This document shows positions 18,996-28,397 of a DNA stretch of 64,000 nt, piece after piece. The notes below the pieces were generated by a model. The model saw only the letters and a program-made list of their open reading frames with translations. It did not search any database and had not been told where the DNA came from. How positions within the stretch are numbered: position 1 is the stretch's first letter; each line of letters opens with the position of its first letter. The position numbers were made by a program, and so were the translations under genes. This DNA is from Pseudomonas mosselii. GTDB taxonomy: Bacteria; Pseudomonadota; Gammaproteobacteria; Pseudomonadales; Pseudomonadaceae. The stretch is from assembly GCF_019823065.1 (NCBI RefSeq), contig NZ_CP081966.1, positions 3,441,501 to 3,505,500 on the forward strand, in the 5' to 3' direction.

Positions 18996-21302
18996 TTACT
19001 GGGCGCTGACCACCCGCCCCTTATCCCGCTCACTGATCACATACCGTCGATACTGTGGATCAGCCTTGATCTGTGCCTCGGTGAACGGGATCGGCGCCAG
19101 TTGCTTGGCCGCGAAGGCCCGCGTCTGATCGGCGGCATGCGCCGATGCCTGCTCGCTCGACTGGGAGAACGCCAGCAATCCCCGAGCCTTTGGCCCCTGC
19201 TCGGTGAAGCTGACCACCTGCAGATAGCTCGAACCACTGACCACCAGGCGCTTGCCCGGCCCCACCGGCACACTGACCATCGCGTTGTAGACGCCCAGGC
19301 CCTGCGGACCACCAGGCACCGGCGTGCCATCGGCAGCCTGCTGGATCTGCCCCCAACGCTGATCAGCGGTGATGCCCGCCTCGCCCACCTGCGCCAGGGA
19401 CGCCAACGCCGCCTCGCGCAGCAGCTTGCCTACCGCGGCCTGCTCCACCGCCAGGCCACGCGGCGTGTGCTGCGGGTCGGCCGGGTCGAACGGCACGCGC
19501 CAGCTTTGCGGGTGCTCGGCCAACGCGTCGGCAATGTTCATGAAATGGAGCAAACCGACTCCGCTGTCCAGATCGGCCTTGCCGTTCCAGTCGCGCAGGC
19601 TGGCGCACACTGATTCCAGATCCGCCTCCACGCCCTTGCACCACTGCAGCAGGTCCGGCAGCAGCAGGCTGGCCTGGTACACCTCGTCATCGAACACCAT
19701 GCGCCGCAGCTCGGCGACACCCAGCTTGCCCCGGCCCTGCAGGCGCTGCAGGGCAAAACGGCTGCGCATGCCCAGGGGCTGGTCAGCACGACTCACCAGC
19801 GGCGAGAAGCCGGTCAACGGTTGGGCTGGGTTGGCCATCCATGCCGAATCGTTGGCGTGCTGCACATAGTCACGCCGCTCCAGGCTCGGCAGCAGGCTCG
19901 CCGGGAAGATCCCCGGTTGGGCGGCCTGCGCATCGACCTTCCACTGGCAGGCGCTGCGTGAGCCATCGAGCACCACCAGCGGGCCGGAAGCAGCCGGATT
20001 GCTGCACTGCGCCAGCAGCGCCTGGTCGACATAGGGCACCACCGACTGATTCAGGTACAGGGCCTGGCCAGCGGCATCCACCGCCAGGGTGTTGACCCAG
20101 GGGATACCCTGCAACCGCCCCACCGAGGCCTTGAGCGTTTCCAGGCTATCGGCGCGGTTGATCCGGTACCACTGCTGCAGGACCCGGGTATTGTCCAGGT
20201 TGGCGTCACGCAGGCTGTAGGCCGCCTGGTTGTCCCAGTCCAGCCGCCCTGGCCACTGCACCACCGGGCCGAACTTCGACAGGTGGATCGTGCGCTCCAC
20301 CTCGCTCAGCGTGCCGTCCTTGCCCTTTACCATGACCTTGAGCTGTTTACGTTCGAGCGGCAGCGACTGGCCGTCAACCAGGTAACGGGTCGCGTCCTTG
20401 GGGTCCAGTTGCAGGCGGTAGAGGGTGAAATGCTTCGAGGTGTCGACAGTGTGGGTCCAGGCCAGGTGTCGGTTGAAGCCGATATTGACCACCGGCAGCC
20501 CCGGCAGGGCCGCGCCCATCACATCCAGCTGCCCGGGGATGGTCAGTTGCATCTGGTAGAAGCGCATCCCGCCGACCCAGGGGAAATGCGGGTTGGCCAG
20601 CAGCAGTCCGCGACCATTGGCCGAACGCTCGCTGCCTACCGCCACGGCGTTGCTGCCACGCTCGGCGGCGAACTGAGCCTGGCGCGCCAGGGCCACGCTG
20701 TAGTCGGCCACCGGGCGTTGCGCCGCCAGCTTCGGCGGGGTCGCGGCCACCACCGCCTCGACAAACTGACCGACACCGCCTTCGGCCAGCAGGCGCCGGG
20801 TCAGCTTGACCAAGTCACGGCTGCTGATAGGCCGCACCCAGTCTCCTGCCCCGCACTCGGCCGGCAGGCCTTCGGCGCGCCGCTCGCCCAGGGCACGGTT
20901 GTAGCCGCTGGCATAGCCGTCGAGCAGGTCGCGTACCGCCACCGGCTGCGCCTGCAGGAAGTCGTCCACTGCCGCTGGCTCGTTGAGCCAGGTGAAGAAC
21001 AGATCGCTGGACAGGTTGTCGCGCTGCTCGACGGTTTTACCGTCGCCACCGAAATAACGCGAGCGCTCGCCATTGACCGTCAGCACCTCGCTGGCCAGCA
21101 GGCACAGGTTGTCCTGGGCGTACGCGTAGCCGATGCCGTAGCCCAAGCCGCGTTCGTCCTTGGCCAGGATATGCGGCACGCCAAAGCTGGTGCGGCGGAT
21201 CTGCGCAGAGGCCTCATTGGCGACCTCCCGTGCCTGGACGGCCAGGCTGGAGGCAACCAGGGCGGCGGCAAGGCCCAGGCGAAACAGGGGAAGAGGGATC
21301 AC
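18996..21302 (-). CDS. pvdQ: Acyl-homoserine lactone acylase / pyoverdine maturation acylase
   Basis: A 768-residue Ntn-hydrolase precursor closely resembling P. aeruginosa PvdQ, which removes the fatty acid from the pyoverdine precursor in the periplasm and also cleaves long-chain acyl-homoserine lactones. A Sec signal peptide covers about residues 1-24 (ending SLAVQA). The nucleophile is S217 in AAERGSNAVAVGSE, the same position as in PvdQ, and it would become the first residue of the beta chain after self-cleavage. Other conserved blocks are GLGYGIGYAYAQDN, LLANPHFPW and NIGFNRHLAWTHTVD. The GTG at 21300-21302 is chosen because GAGGAG lies five bases upstream. It diverges from a Fur-like gene and is far from the pvdO-pvdE-fpvA set. 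Confidence 0.9.
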   Translation of the reverse strand: MIPLPLFRLGLAAALVASSLAVQAREVANEASAQIRRTSFGVPHILAKDERGLGYGIGYAYAQDNLCLLASEVLTVNGERSRYFGGDGKTVEQRDNLSSDLFFTWLNEPAAVDDFLQAQPVAVRDLLDGYASGYNRALGERRAEGLPAECGAGDWVRPISSRDLVKLTRRLLAEGGVGQFVEAVVAATPPKLAAQRPVADYSVALARQAQFAAERGSNAVAVGSERSANGRGLLLANPHFPWVGGMRFYQMQLTIPGQLDVMGAALPGLPVVNIGFNRHLAWTHTVDTSKHFTLYRLQLDPKDATRYLVDGQSLPLERKQLKVMVKGKDGTLSEVERTIHLSKFGPVVQWPGRLDWDNQAAYSLRDANLDNTRVLQQWYRINRADSLETLKASVGRLQGIPWVNTLAVDAAGQALYLNQSVVPYVDQALLAQCSNPAASGPLVVLDGSRSACQWKVDAQAAQPGIFPASLLPSLERRDYVQHANDSAWMANPAQPLTGFSPLVSRADQPLGMRSRFALQRLQGRGKLGVAELRRMVFDDEVYQASLLLPDLLQWCKGVEADLESVCASLRDWNGKADLDSGVGLLHFMNIADALAEHPQSWRVPFDPADPQHTPRGLAVEQAAVGKLLREAALASLAQVGEAGITADQRWGQIQQAADGTPVPGGPQGLGVYNAMVSVPVGPGKRLVVSGSSYLQVVSFTEQGPKARGLLAFSQSSEQASAHAADQTRAFAAKQLAPIPFTEAQIKADPQYRRYVISERDKGRVVSAQ

Positions 21303-21338
21303 AGGCACTCCTCGTGCTATCGGGGTCATCCCGAACAG

Positions 21339-21362
21339 ACGAATGGCCAGATGAAAATTTTA
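21339..21362 (-). promoter_or_regulatory. Weak candidate PvdS-type promoter for pvdQ
   Basis: On the minus strand TAAAA (21362-21358) and CGT (21341-21339) are separated by 16 bases, close to the PvdS sigma-factor consensus TAAAT-N16/17-CGT with one mismatch in the -35 box. It ends about 37 bases before the pvdQ start. The motif is short and the site could be chance. Confidence 0.3.
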
Positions 21363-21500
21363 CGGTCGAAGCAAGGCTGCAACGTTCTCAACAGAACGTG
21401 TCAGATTTTTTCACCGAGGGTTGCAGTTTTGTCGATCTCATTCGTCTTTAGATGTGAGGCAACCATGATTTCGGGACAGTCCACGAAAAGGAGCATTCAC

Positions 21501-21863
21501 ATGTACAACCCGCAACAGTCGCTATCGGCGCCGCCCGCCCCTGACCAGGCCGCCGCCCACCAGGAGGAACGCGTGGGCAACGAACAGATCCGCGAGCTGC
21601 TGCGCGCCTACGGCCTGCGCACCAGCCTGATCCGCCTGAAGGTCATCGACGCGCTGCACACCGCCGGGCGCAATGGCCGCAGCATCGGCGTGCGCGGGGT
21701 GCATGCGCAACTTGAGCAACTGGATATTCCACTGTCGTTCCTGAGTGTGCGCGAGGTGCTCAAGCGCCTGTGCAGCGAAGGCGTCATCAGCCTGGGCAGC
21801 GACAAGTGCTACAGCCTGAACCCCCAGGCCTGGGCCGTGCTCGAGCAACCCGCTTCGCGTTGA
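21501..21863 (+). CDS. Fur-like winged-helix protein lacking the metal-binding domain
   Basis: A 120-residue protein. Residues about 28-110 (IRELLRAYGLRTSLIRLKVIDAL, SVREVLKRLCSEGVI) resemble the Fur-family DNA-binding domain. The histidine-rich metal and dimerisation half is absent, and the chain ends after SLNPQAWAVLEQ. Such truncated Fur-like proteins are often annotated as hypothetical uptake regulators in pseudomonads. AAGGAG precedes ATG 21501. It diverges from pvdQ across about 200 bases, so a link to pvdQ control is possible but unproven. Confidence 0.72.
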   Translation: MYNPQQSLSAPPAPDQAAAHQEERVGNEQIRELLRAYGLRTSLIRLKVIDALHTAGRNGRSIGVRGVHAQLEQLDIPLSFLSVREVLKRLCSEGVISLGSDKCYSLNPQAWAVLEQPASR

Positions 21864-21899
21864 GCGCCTGGCCGGCAAGGATATGCCGGCCCGCCCGTT

Positions 21900-22088
21900 T
21901 CAGGGCTTGACCTTGCGCCGCAGGATACCGTTGATCACCACCACGACCACCGCGATGGCGATAGCGATGTACTGGAATGTCTGCTCGCTGATAGTGCCCT
22001 GCTTCTGCAGGTAGCTTAGGCCGAGCATGATCCCCAGGACCACCAGGATGATCAGGATCGAGTATTTGAGGCGCTGCACGTGGGTCAT
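21900..22088 (-). CDS. Small two-helix membrane protein of unknown function
   Basis: A 62-residue protein with two hydrophobic helices (about 10-26 and 40-55: ILIILVVLGIMLGLSYL and IAIAIAVVVVVINGIL) and a basic end RRKVKP. The codon pattern and the AAGGAATT before the ATG support a real gene. No family is recognised. It converges on the Fur-like gene and diverges from the Mor-like leader. Confidence 0.7.
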   Translation of the reverse strand: MTHVQRLKYSILIILVVLGIMLGLSYLQKQGTISEQTFQYIAIAIAVVVVVINGILRRKVKP

Positions 22089-22531
22089 CGGTAATTCCTT
22101 GCGACATCGGGGACATGAGGCTCCAGCGGAGCCGACGCCATGATACCTCGCCCGCTTTACCCCCGCTGAAGTTCCTGCCCGCCGCCATTCCCGGCACGCC
22201 CCTCCTCCAGGCCCAACCGCATCGCCCCGGGATATGCCTTTGCGCCTACGCTTGGGTCATCCACCCAAACCGCCATCATGGAACCCCTTCACTAGACGGT
22301 TTGGGGCCTGCAGCCAAAGGGCGGAGGCGTTTCCTACTTCACGCTATCAGGTTACCTGCAAACAACAGGCAGCTGCGACTACAAGCTCCGGTCCGCTTCG
22401 CACCTAGCGACCCTTTCCGCTGCTGTTCGAAAATCGGACCACGCCACTCGTACCGCCACCCGTGGCCCACCACGCCGCAGCCATTCGGGCCTCGGCGCCT
22501 GCCAAACCTACATGACGGAAGGAACCATTTC
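22089..22531 (+). other. 443-bp intergenic leader of the Mor-like gene
   Basis: No convincing gene is seen; a longer open frame extends upstream of the Mor-like GTG but is rich in rare-looking composition and has no homology. The stretch contains two overlapping stems: TTGGGT (22252-22257) with ACCCAA (22263-22268), and CCCAAACCG (22264-22272) with CGGTTTGGG (22297-22305). They share CCCAA and cannot form together. Confidence 0.5.
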
Positions 22532-22912
22532 GTGGAACAGCCAGACCTGAGCAATATCGACATCACCCAACTGCCTCAATCGCTGCAGGCGCTGATCGAG
22601 TGCGTAGGCCTGGACAGCGCCTACCGCCTGACCTGCGTATTCGGCGGCCGCCCCAAGTACATTCCCAAGCATCGTGACCGCAGCAAGCTGGCCGACGTGC
22701 TGCCAGCCGAAGCACTCGATGCGCTGATCGAGCGCTACGCCGGCCTGGCACTGGAAATCCCCAAGCCGGATCACTTCCAACGCCAGTTGCGCAACCAGCA
22801 GATCCAGAAGGAAAGCGCCAGCGGGCTGTCGCGCAGCCTGCTGGCCAACAAATATGGTCTGAGCCTGCGGCAGATCGGCAATATTCGTCGCCAGGAGTGC
22901 CATGCCCGCTGA
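22532..22912 (+). CDS. Mor-family transcription activator (phage Mu-type)
   Basis: A 126-residue protein with the layout of Mor/C activators of phage Mu: an N-terminal dimerisation part (LSNIDITQLPQSLQALIECVG, LPAEALDALIERYAG) and a C-terminal helix-turn-helix (SRSLLANKYGLSLRQIGNIRRQ, about 100-121). The start is GTG 22532 with GGAAGGA eight bases ahead. No other phage gene is near, so it may be a domesticated regulator. Its target is not known. It converges on tamB. Confidence 0.8.
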   Translation: MEQPDLSNIDITQLPQSLQALIECVGLDSAYRLTCVFGGRPKYIPKHRDRSKLADVLPAEALDALIERYAGLALEIPKPDHFQRQLRNQQIQKESASGLSRSLLANKYGLSLRQIGNIRRQECHAR

Positions 22913-22930
22913 GCAGGCACTCCACCTGGT

Positions 22931-25900
22931 TTAGAAGTCGCGCTTGTAGAAGATATCCAGCGAGCTGGCCAGGCCGCTGGCGGCCTCGAGGTAGACCTTC
23001 TTGCTGAGTTTGTAGCGCAAGGCGATGGTGTTGGCGGGCTCGAACACGCCGACGCCATAGCGCAGGCTGAGCCGCTCGGTGAGGTTGCCGCTGGCCACCA
23101 CGCTGGTCTTGTTGCCCGTGCCCTGGGTGTCGAGTTGGAAGTCGTCGATGCCCAGATTGGAAGCCAGGCCGCCGGTGAGGCCGGCACTGCCCATCAGGCC
23201 CAGGCCCAGCGCCGCCTCGGCGAGCATGTTGTTGTCCTCGCCGGAGCTGTTCAACGGACGGCCCAGCACCAGGTAGGACAATGCCTGCTCCTGGCTCATC
23301 GCCGGCTCCGAAAACACCTTGGTGGTCGGCTGCTCGGCACTGCCGCTCAGGCGGATGCCGGCAATCACGTCATCGACCTGGCGGATGGCCTCGATGTCCA
23401 GGTACGGCTGGTCGATGGGCCCGGCGAACAGTAAGCGAGCGCGGCGGATGGTCAGGTTCTGCCCGTATTGCCGGTAGCGCCCGTCAGCCAGGCTCAGTTC
23501 ACCGCGCGTGTCGAGGTTATCGCCGATATGCACATGCCCCAGCAGGTTGGCGGTGAGGCCGAAGCCCTTGAACGACAGTTTTTCGCTGCCGACCTCGACA
23601 TCGATGTCCATGGCCACCGCCATCGGCGGCGTGCCCTGTTCGGTCTGGTGACCGACGATCACCGTGTCATCCGAGACCTTGACCGTCGACGGCGGCAGTT
23701 CGCGCACGGTGATCTTGCCTTTGGGCACCAGCACCTTGCCGGTCACCGCCAGGCGCTCGTCCAGCAGACGGATGGTCAGGTCGGGCGCCACTTCCAGCGC
23801 TGCGTACGGCTCGACGCTGACCGGCAGCTGCTGGCCCTGCAGGCGCAGGTCCATGCCCAGCGCCTGTCCCCAGGTGAGGTGACCGGCCAATTGCCCACGG
23901 CCGGCGGCGCCGCTGCGCCAGTTGCCGTTCAACTGCACCTGCTCGCCGGCGATCAGTGCCTGCAGCGACAGGTCCTCGAGACTGATCGGCAGTTCCGCGC
24001 CGCTGACTTCGCCGCCGCTCAAGGCCAGGTTGCCATTGACCTGGGGTGCGAGCAGGCTGCCCGACAGGCGCCCGCTGCCGTTGAGCTGGCCGGCCAGACG
24101 CTCGACCATGGGCAGGAACGGGCGGATGACCGACAGATCGAGCCCGGCCAGGCGGAAGTCGCCGGACAACGGCTTGTTGCGGCCCAGCGGGTCGATGCGG
24201 GCACTCAGGTTCACCTCGCCCAGGCGCTCGCCACGGAAATCCACGCGGGTGTCGACCCGGCGCGGCGCCAGGGTGCTGTCCAGGCGCAACACCTGGTAGG
24301 GGAAATCGATCCAGCGGTCCTTGTCGCGCACGCGCAGGGTACCGCCGCCGGCATCGATGCGGATGCTGCCCTTGGGTCCGCTGGCCGGGATATCGAGGTT
24401 GATGTCGGCGTTGAGCAGGCCCTGCCAGGCGAAGTCCTTGGGCAGCCACTGCGCCAGGCTATCCAGCGGGAACTGCTTGAGGTGGTAACGCAGGCGCGGC
24501 TCCGGCGCCAGGCGCTGGTCCTCGCCGCACAGGCTGGCCTGGCCGGAGCGCCAGCAGTGGGCGCCAAAGTCGAGCTGGCCGCTGGCCAGGCGCTGCAGAC
24601 GCGCCGGCGCCTGCAACTGCCAATCCTGGCCGCCGGCCTGGATGCGCCCGCTGGCCAGGCGGCCACGCCAGTCGCCCTTGTTCAGCGCACCGTCCAGCGC
24701 CAGATCGAGCTTGAGTTGCGGGCCGTCGAGGGCCAGCGTCACGGCCTGCTGGCGGATATCGCCCTTGCCTTGCACCTCGAGGCTGCCCAGGGCGGTATCC
24801 CCCAAGCGAATCCCACCGGCCTTGAGCGCCAGCTGGCCGCGCTGGGCGTTGTCCAGCCGTGCGTCCAGGTCCAGGCGCTGCACACGGTTGTCGGCCTGGC
24901 CCAGTTGCTGCCCCTGCAGGGCCAGGGTGCCCTGGGGCGCGGCCAGTGTACCGGCCAGGTCCAGGCGGCCCTTGGCCTGCCCTTGCAGCTGCGGCCAGAG
25001 CTGACCCAGGCGCGGCAGGTCGAGGTCGATGCGCCCGGACAGGCGTTGCTGCAGACTGGCGCTGCCGGTGATGCGGTTGTCTCCCAGCTGTACCGCCAGG
25101 CTACCCAGGGTCCAGCGCTCGCCGGCGCCCTCGGCGTCTACCTTGACCAGCGCCGGCTGGCCACGCAAGCGGCCCTTGAGGTCCAGTTGCGCCTTGAGCG
25201 CCAACTGCTCGTGCTTGAGCTCGCCCTGGCTGCGCAGCGGACCGGCCAGGGTGCCCGGCAGCTCCGCCAGCCAATAGGCCGGATCCAGCGCCGACAATTG
25301 CAGGTCGACATCCCAGGCCAGGGTGTCGGCAAAGCGCAAGGCGACACTGCCCGCGGCCTTGCCCTGCCCCGCGCTGAGCAGCAGCTGCGGCAGGCGTACC
25401 TGGCCCAGGTCGCCCTCGAACGGGCTGGCCAGGGTGAAGGCCCCCGCCGGGCCGTCCAGATCGCCGTTGAACGCGCCCTTGTAGTTACCGCCGCGGTACT
25501 GCACCTGGGCGTTGAAACGCTTGAGGGTGACCTGGGGCGCCTGCTCCAGCGGATACAGGCGCAACCAGGGGAAGTCCAGCCAGTCGAGGCTGGCGTCGGC
25601 GCTCAGGTCCTGCTGCCAGTCGGCGCTGGCCTGCAGCTTGAGGCGCTGCGTGTCGCTGGCATTGAGGTCAAGGGCATCGATTCGGGCGCCCTTGGCGTCC
25701 ACCTTGCCGGCCAGCACCAGGCCCACCGGGCCTTGCTCGGCGGGCAAGGTGGCGGAGCCTGAGAGTTGATAACCCTTGAGCAGGTCGCCCTGGGCGTCAA
25801 GCTTGAGCTGGTTCAGTTGCAGGGTGTCGGGCAACTCGCCGGCCGGCTTGAAAGCCTGCGAACGGATGCTCAGGCGGGCCGGCAAGTGCTCGGCCAGGGC

Positions 25901-26605
25901 CTGCAATTCGCCGTTCAGCCGGGCGTCCAGGTAGCCGCTGCTGGTGGCCTCGATGACGAGGGTCTTCTGCAGCTCGCCCTTGGCGTTCAAGGCCAGTTGC
26001 CACGGCTTGCCATCCACCGTCGGCAGTTGCAGCGTGCCCTGCAGCTGCAGTGGCCAGTCACCCCGTGGCGTCAGGTCACCTTGAACGTCCAGGTGCAGAT
26101 CGTCTCGGCGCAGTTGCAGGCTGTCCACCCGCAGCCCGCTGGCGGTCCAGTGGGCCGCCAGGCTCAGGTCGCCCAGCAGGTCGCTGCCATCCAGGCGCAA
26201 CTGGCCCACCTTGACCTCGCCCAGCTCGATGGCCAGCGGCAGGTTCAATGCTGGCAATTGCAGCGGACCGCTGTCGGGCTGGTCTTCGCCCGGCGCAAAG
26301 GCCATGTCGATGCGCTCGGCCTGCAAGCGTTCGACGCACAGGGTCGCACGCAGCAGGCAGGCCGGCGACCAGGCCAACTGCGGCGCCAGCAGCTCGACCC
26401 GATCGTCGCCAGAAGACCAGCGCAACAGGCTGGCCTGCCAGCTGCCGCCAAGGCGGCCGGTAAAATCGCTGACCTCGAGCCCCGGCACCCGCGCCAGCGC
26501 CCAGCGGCTGCCCGCCTGGGTGCCGAGCACCAGCCCCAGCGCCAGGACGATCAGCACCAGCAGGCCCGCCAGTACCAGCAGGATCGGTTTGAACACACGC
26601 ATCAA
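22931..26605 (-). CDS. tamB: Translocation and assembly module inner membrane component
   Basis: A 1224-residue AsmA-like protein. One N-terminal membrane helix (about 5-28) anchors it in the inner membrane and the rest forms a long periplasmic beta-structure. The C-terminal about 350 residues (RARLLFAGPIDQPYLDIEAIR, GIRLSGSAEQPTTKVFSEPAMSQEQALSYLVLGR) are the TamB/DUF490 domain, which contacts TamA. It assists insertion of autotransporters and lipid transport to the outer membrane. It overlaps tamA by four bases. Confidence 0.92.
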   Translation of the reverse strand: MMRVFKPILLVLAGLLVLIVLALGLVLGTQAGSRWALARVPGLEVSDFTGRLGGSWQASLLRWSSGDDRVELLAPQLAWSPACLLRATLCVERLQAERIDMAFAPGEDQPDSGPLQLPALNLPLAIELGEVKVGQLRLDGSDLLGDLSLAAHWTASGLRVDSLQLRRDDLHLDVQGDLTPRGDWPLQLQGTLQLPTVDGKPWQLALNAKGELQKTLVIEATSSGYLDARLNGELQALAEHLPARLSIRSQAFKPAGELPDTLQLNQLKLDAQGDLLKGYQLSGSATLPAEQGPVGLVLAGKVDAKGARIDALDLNASDTQRLKLQASADWQQDLSADASLDWLDFPWLRLYPLEQAPQVTLKRFNAQVQYRGGNYKGAFNGDLDGPAGAFTLASPFEGDLGQVRLPQLLLSAGQGKAAGSVALRFADTLAWDVDLQLSALDPAYWLAELPGTLAGPLRSQGELKHEQLALKAQLDLKGRLRGQPALVKVDAEGAGERWTLGSLAVQLGDNRITGSASLQQRLSGRIDLDLPRLGQLWPQLQGQAKGRLDLAGTLAAPQGTLALQGQQLGQADNRVQRLDLDARLDNAQRGQLALKAGGIRLGDTALGSLEVQGKGDIRQQAVTLALDGPQLKLDLALDGALNKGDWRGRLASGRIQAGGQDWQLQAPARLQRLASGQLDFGAHCWRSGQASLCGEDQRLAPEPRLRYHLKQFPLDSLAQWLPKDFAWQGLLNADINLDIPASGPKGSIRIDAGGGTLRVRDKDRWIDFPYQVLRLDSTLAPRRVDTRVDFRGERLGEVNLSARIDPLGRNKPLSGDFRLAGLDLSVIRPFLPMVERLAGQLNGSGRLSGSLLAPQVNGNLALSGGEVSGAELPISLEDLSLQALIAGEQVQLNGNWRSGAAGRGQLAGHLTWGQALGMDLRLQGQQLPVSVEPYAALEVAPDLTIRLLDERLAVTGKVLVPKGKITVRELPPSTVKVSDDTVIVGHQTEQGTPPMAVAMDIDVEVGSEKLSFKGFGLTANLLGHVHIGDNLDTRGELSLADGRYRQYGQNLTIRRARLLFAGPIDQPYLDIEAIRQVDDVIAGIRLSGSAEQPTTKVFSEPAMSQEQALSYLVLGRPLNSSGEDNNMLAEAALGLGLMGSAGLTGGLASNLGIDDFQLDTQGTGNKTSVVASGNLTERLSLRYGVGVFEPANTIALRYKLSKKVYLEAASGLASSLDIFYKRDF

Positions 26606-28353
26606 AGCTCGGGCCCCATGGAGAAGTGCAAGCGAAAACCACCGTCGTCATCCAGTGCGCGGGCCAGGTCCAGGCGCAGTGGCCCCACCGGCGACACCCA
26701 GCGCACGCCGATGCCGACGCCGGTCTTGAGGCTGGGAAACTCCAGCGAGTTGAACGAGTTGCCTTGGTCGACGAAGGTCGCCAGGCGCCACTTTTCCGCG
26801 ATCGAGTACTGATACTCGGCACTGCCGGCCACCAGGTAGCGGCCGCCGATGCGGTCGCCCTGGTTGTTCTTCGGCGACAGCGACTGGTAGTCGTAGCCGC
26901 GCACGCTCTGGTCGCCACCGGCGAAGAAGCGCAGCGACGGCGGGATGTTCTGCTGGTAGCCGTTGGTGGCGCTGCCGCCGAACTGCACGCGACCCAGTAA
27001 ACGATGGCGCTTGCCCAGCGTGGTCAGGCCCTTGAGCAGCACGTTGCCATGGACCAGGTTGGTATCCGAACCCAGGCCTTCCTTGGCCGCCTGCAGGTCG
27101 AACTGCAGGCGGTAGCCGTTGTGCGGATCGATGCGGTTGTCGCTGCGCAGGTACGAAAAGCTGACACCTGGCATCAACAGGTTGCTCAGCCCCGAGTCGT
27201 CGCCCAGGCGGTACTCCTCACGCTGGTACTTGAGCGAGATCACGCGCTGCCAGCCACTGGGCAGCTTGCTGTGCCACTCGGGGCCGACGGTGAGCAGCTT
27301 GCTCAAGGTGTCGGTACCGGAAATCTCCTCGTTCTGGTAGCCGCCAGCGAAGCGCAGCTTGTCGGTGAGCGGCGGATCCAGCGGGATGTCATACCACAGC
27401 CCGACGTTCTGCCGGGGCGCCGACAGTTCGGTTTCCCAGCCGTAGCTGTGGCCCTGCGGGTTCACCCAGTGACGGGTCCAGTTGGCCTTGCCACGCGGCC
27501 CGACGTCGGTGGAAAAGCCCAGGCCCAGGCCCAGGGTACGCGGCTTGCGGGTATCGAGGCGCACGTCCACCGGAATGTCCTCGCCCACCGCGGCGGTGGG
27601 CGCGGCATCCACCCGCACGCTGTCGAAGTAGCCGCTCGATTGCAGGTCGTTGTTGAGTTCGGCGATCAGCTCTGAGTCATAGGGGGTACCGGGCTTGAAC
27701 GACACCATGCGCTGCAGCAGGTCGTTGTCCAGCGGCGCGTCGCCGCCGAAGGTCACCGCGCCGAGACGGTAGCGCGGGCCGCTCTGGTAGACCAGCTCGA
27801 TGTCGGCCACGCCGGCCTGCGGGTCCACCGCCAGGCGCTGGCGCTCGAAGCGCCCGGCGAAGAAGCCGTAGCGCGACGCCTGGTTCTGGATCAGCCGCTT
27901 GGCATCCTCGTAGGTGCCGTGGTTGAGCTGCTCGCCCGGGCGCAGCGCCTTGCTGTCGGGGATGCGAAAGACCTTGAGCTCGCTGGCCGGCCCGTCGATG
28001 CGCACGGTCACGTTGCGCAGACGCACAGGCTCGCCGGGCTCGACCCGGATGATCAATTGCGCGGGTTTGTCCTTGTCGCCTGCGGGCTTGACCTCGGTCT
28101 CGACCCGCGCCTGGTAGTAGCCAAGGGCCTGGGCCGCCTTGCGCGTCTGCTCCTCGGCGCCCCGGCTGAAACGCAGCAGCGCTTCTTCGTCGCGGTCGCC
28201 CAGGCTGCCGATATACCCTTCGATATTGGACTTGAGCGCCTTGTTGGCGGGTTTGACCCGCACCAGCAATTCGCTCTGCGCCCATGCCATGGAGCTGGCG
28301 GCCAGCAACAGCAGGCCCCAGCCAAGTCTTCCTGAATACGTCATGCGCGGCAT
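26602..28353 (-). CDS. tamA: Translocation and assembly module outer membrane protein (Omp85 family)
   Basis: A 583-residue protein with a signal peptide (cleavage near SMAWA), three POTRA domains (about 30-265) and a 16-strand barrel. FGGSATNGYQQNIPPSLRFFAGGDQSVRGYDYQSL contains the Omp85 lid-lock motif region (RGYDY), and the barrel ends in LHFSMGPEL. It works with TamB in outer membrane assembly. It is first in the tamA-tamB operon. Confidence 0.93.
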   Translation of the reverse strand: MPRMTYSGRLGWGLLLLAASSMAWAQSELLVRVKPANKALKSNIEGYIGSLGDRDEEALLRFSRGAEEQTRKAAQALGYYQARVETEVKPAGDKDKPAQLIIRVEPGEPVRLRNVTVRIDGPASELKVFRIPDSKALRPGEQLNHGTYEDAKRLIQNQASRYGFFAGRFERQRLAVDPQAGVADIELVYQSGPRYRLGAVTFGGDAPLDNDLLQRMVSFKPGTPYDSELIAELNNDLQSSGYFDSVRVDAAPTAAVGEDIPVDVRLDTRKPRTLGLGLGFSTDVGPRGKANWTRHWVNPQGHSYGWETELSAPRQNVGLWYDIPLDPPLTDKLRFAGGYQNEEISGTDTLSKLLTVGPEWHSKLPSGWQRVISLKYQREEYRLGDDSGLSNLLMPGVSFSYLRSDNRIDPHNGYRLQFDLQAAKEGLGSDTNLVHGNVLLKGLTTLGKRHRLLGRVQFGGSATNGYQQNIPPSLRFFAGGDQSVRGYDYQSLSPKNNQGDRIGGRYLVAGSAEYQYSIAEKWRLATFVDQGNSFNSLEFPSLKTGVGIGVRWVSPVGPLRLDLARALDDDGGFRLHFSMGPEL

Positions 28354-28397
28354 GCTACCAGAGCAAAGGGGTCAAGAGGGCTGTCGGCAAACGCCTG

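Noticed and set aside
23468..25762. Open frame of 764 codons opposite tamB
   Set aside because: Antisense shadow with low-complexity composition; tamB on the other strand is clearly conserved.
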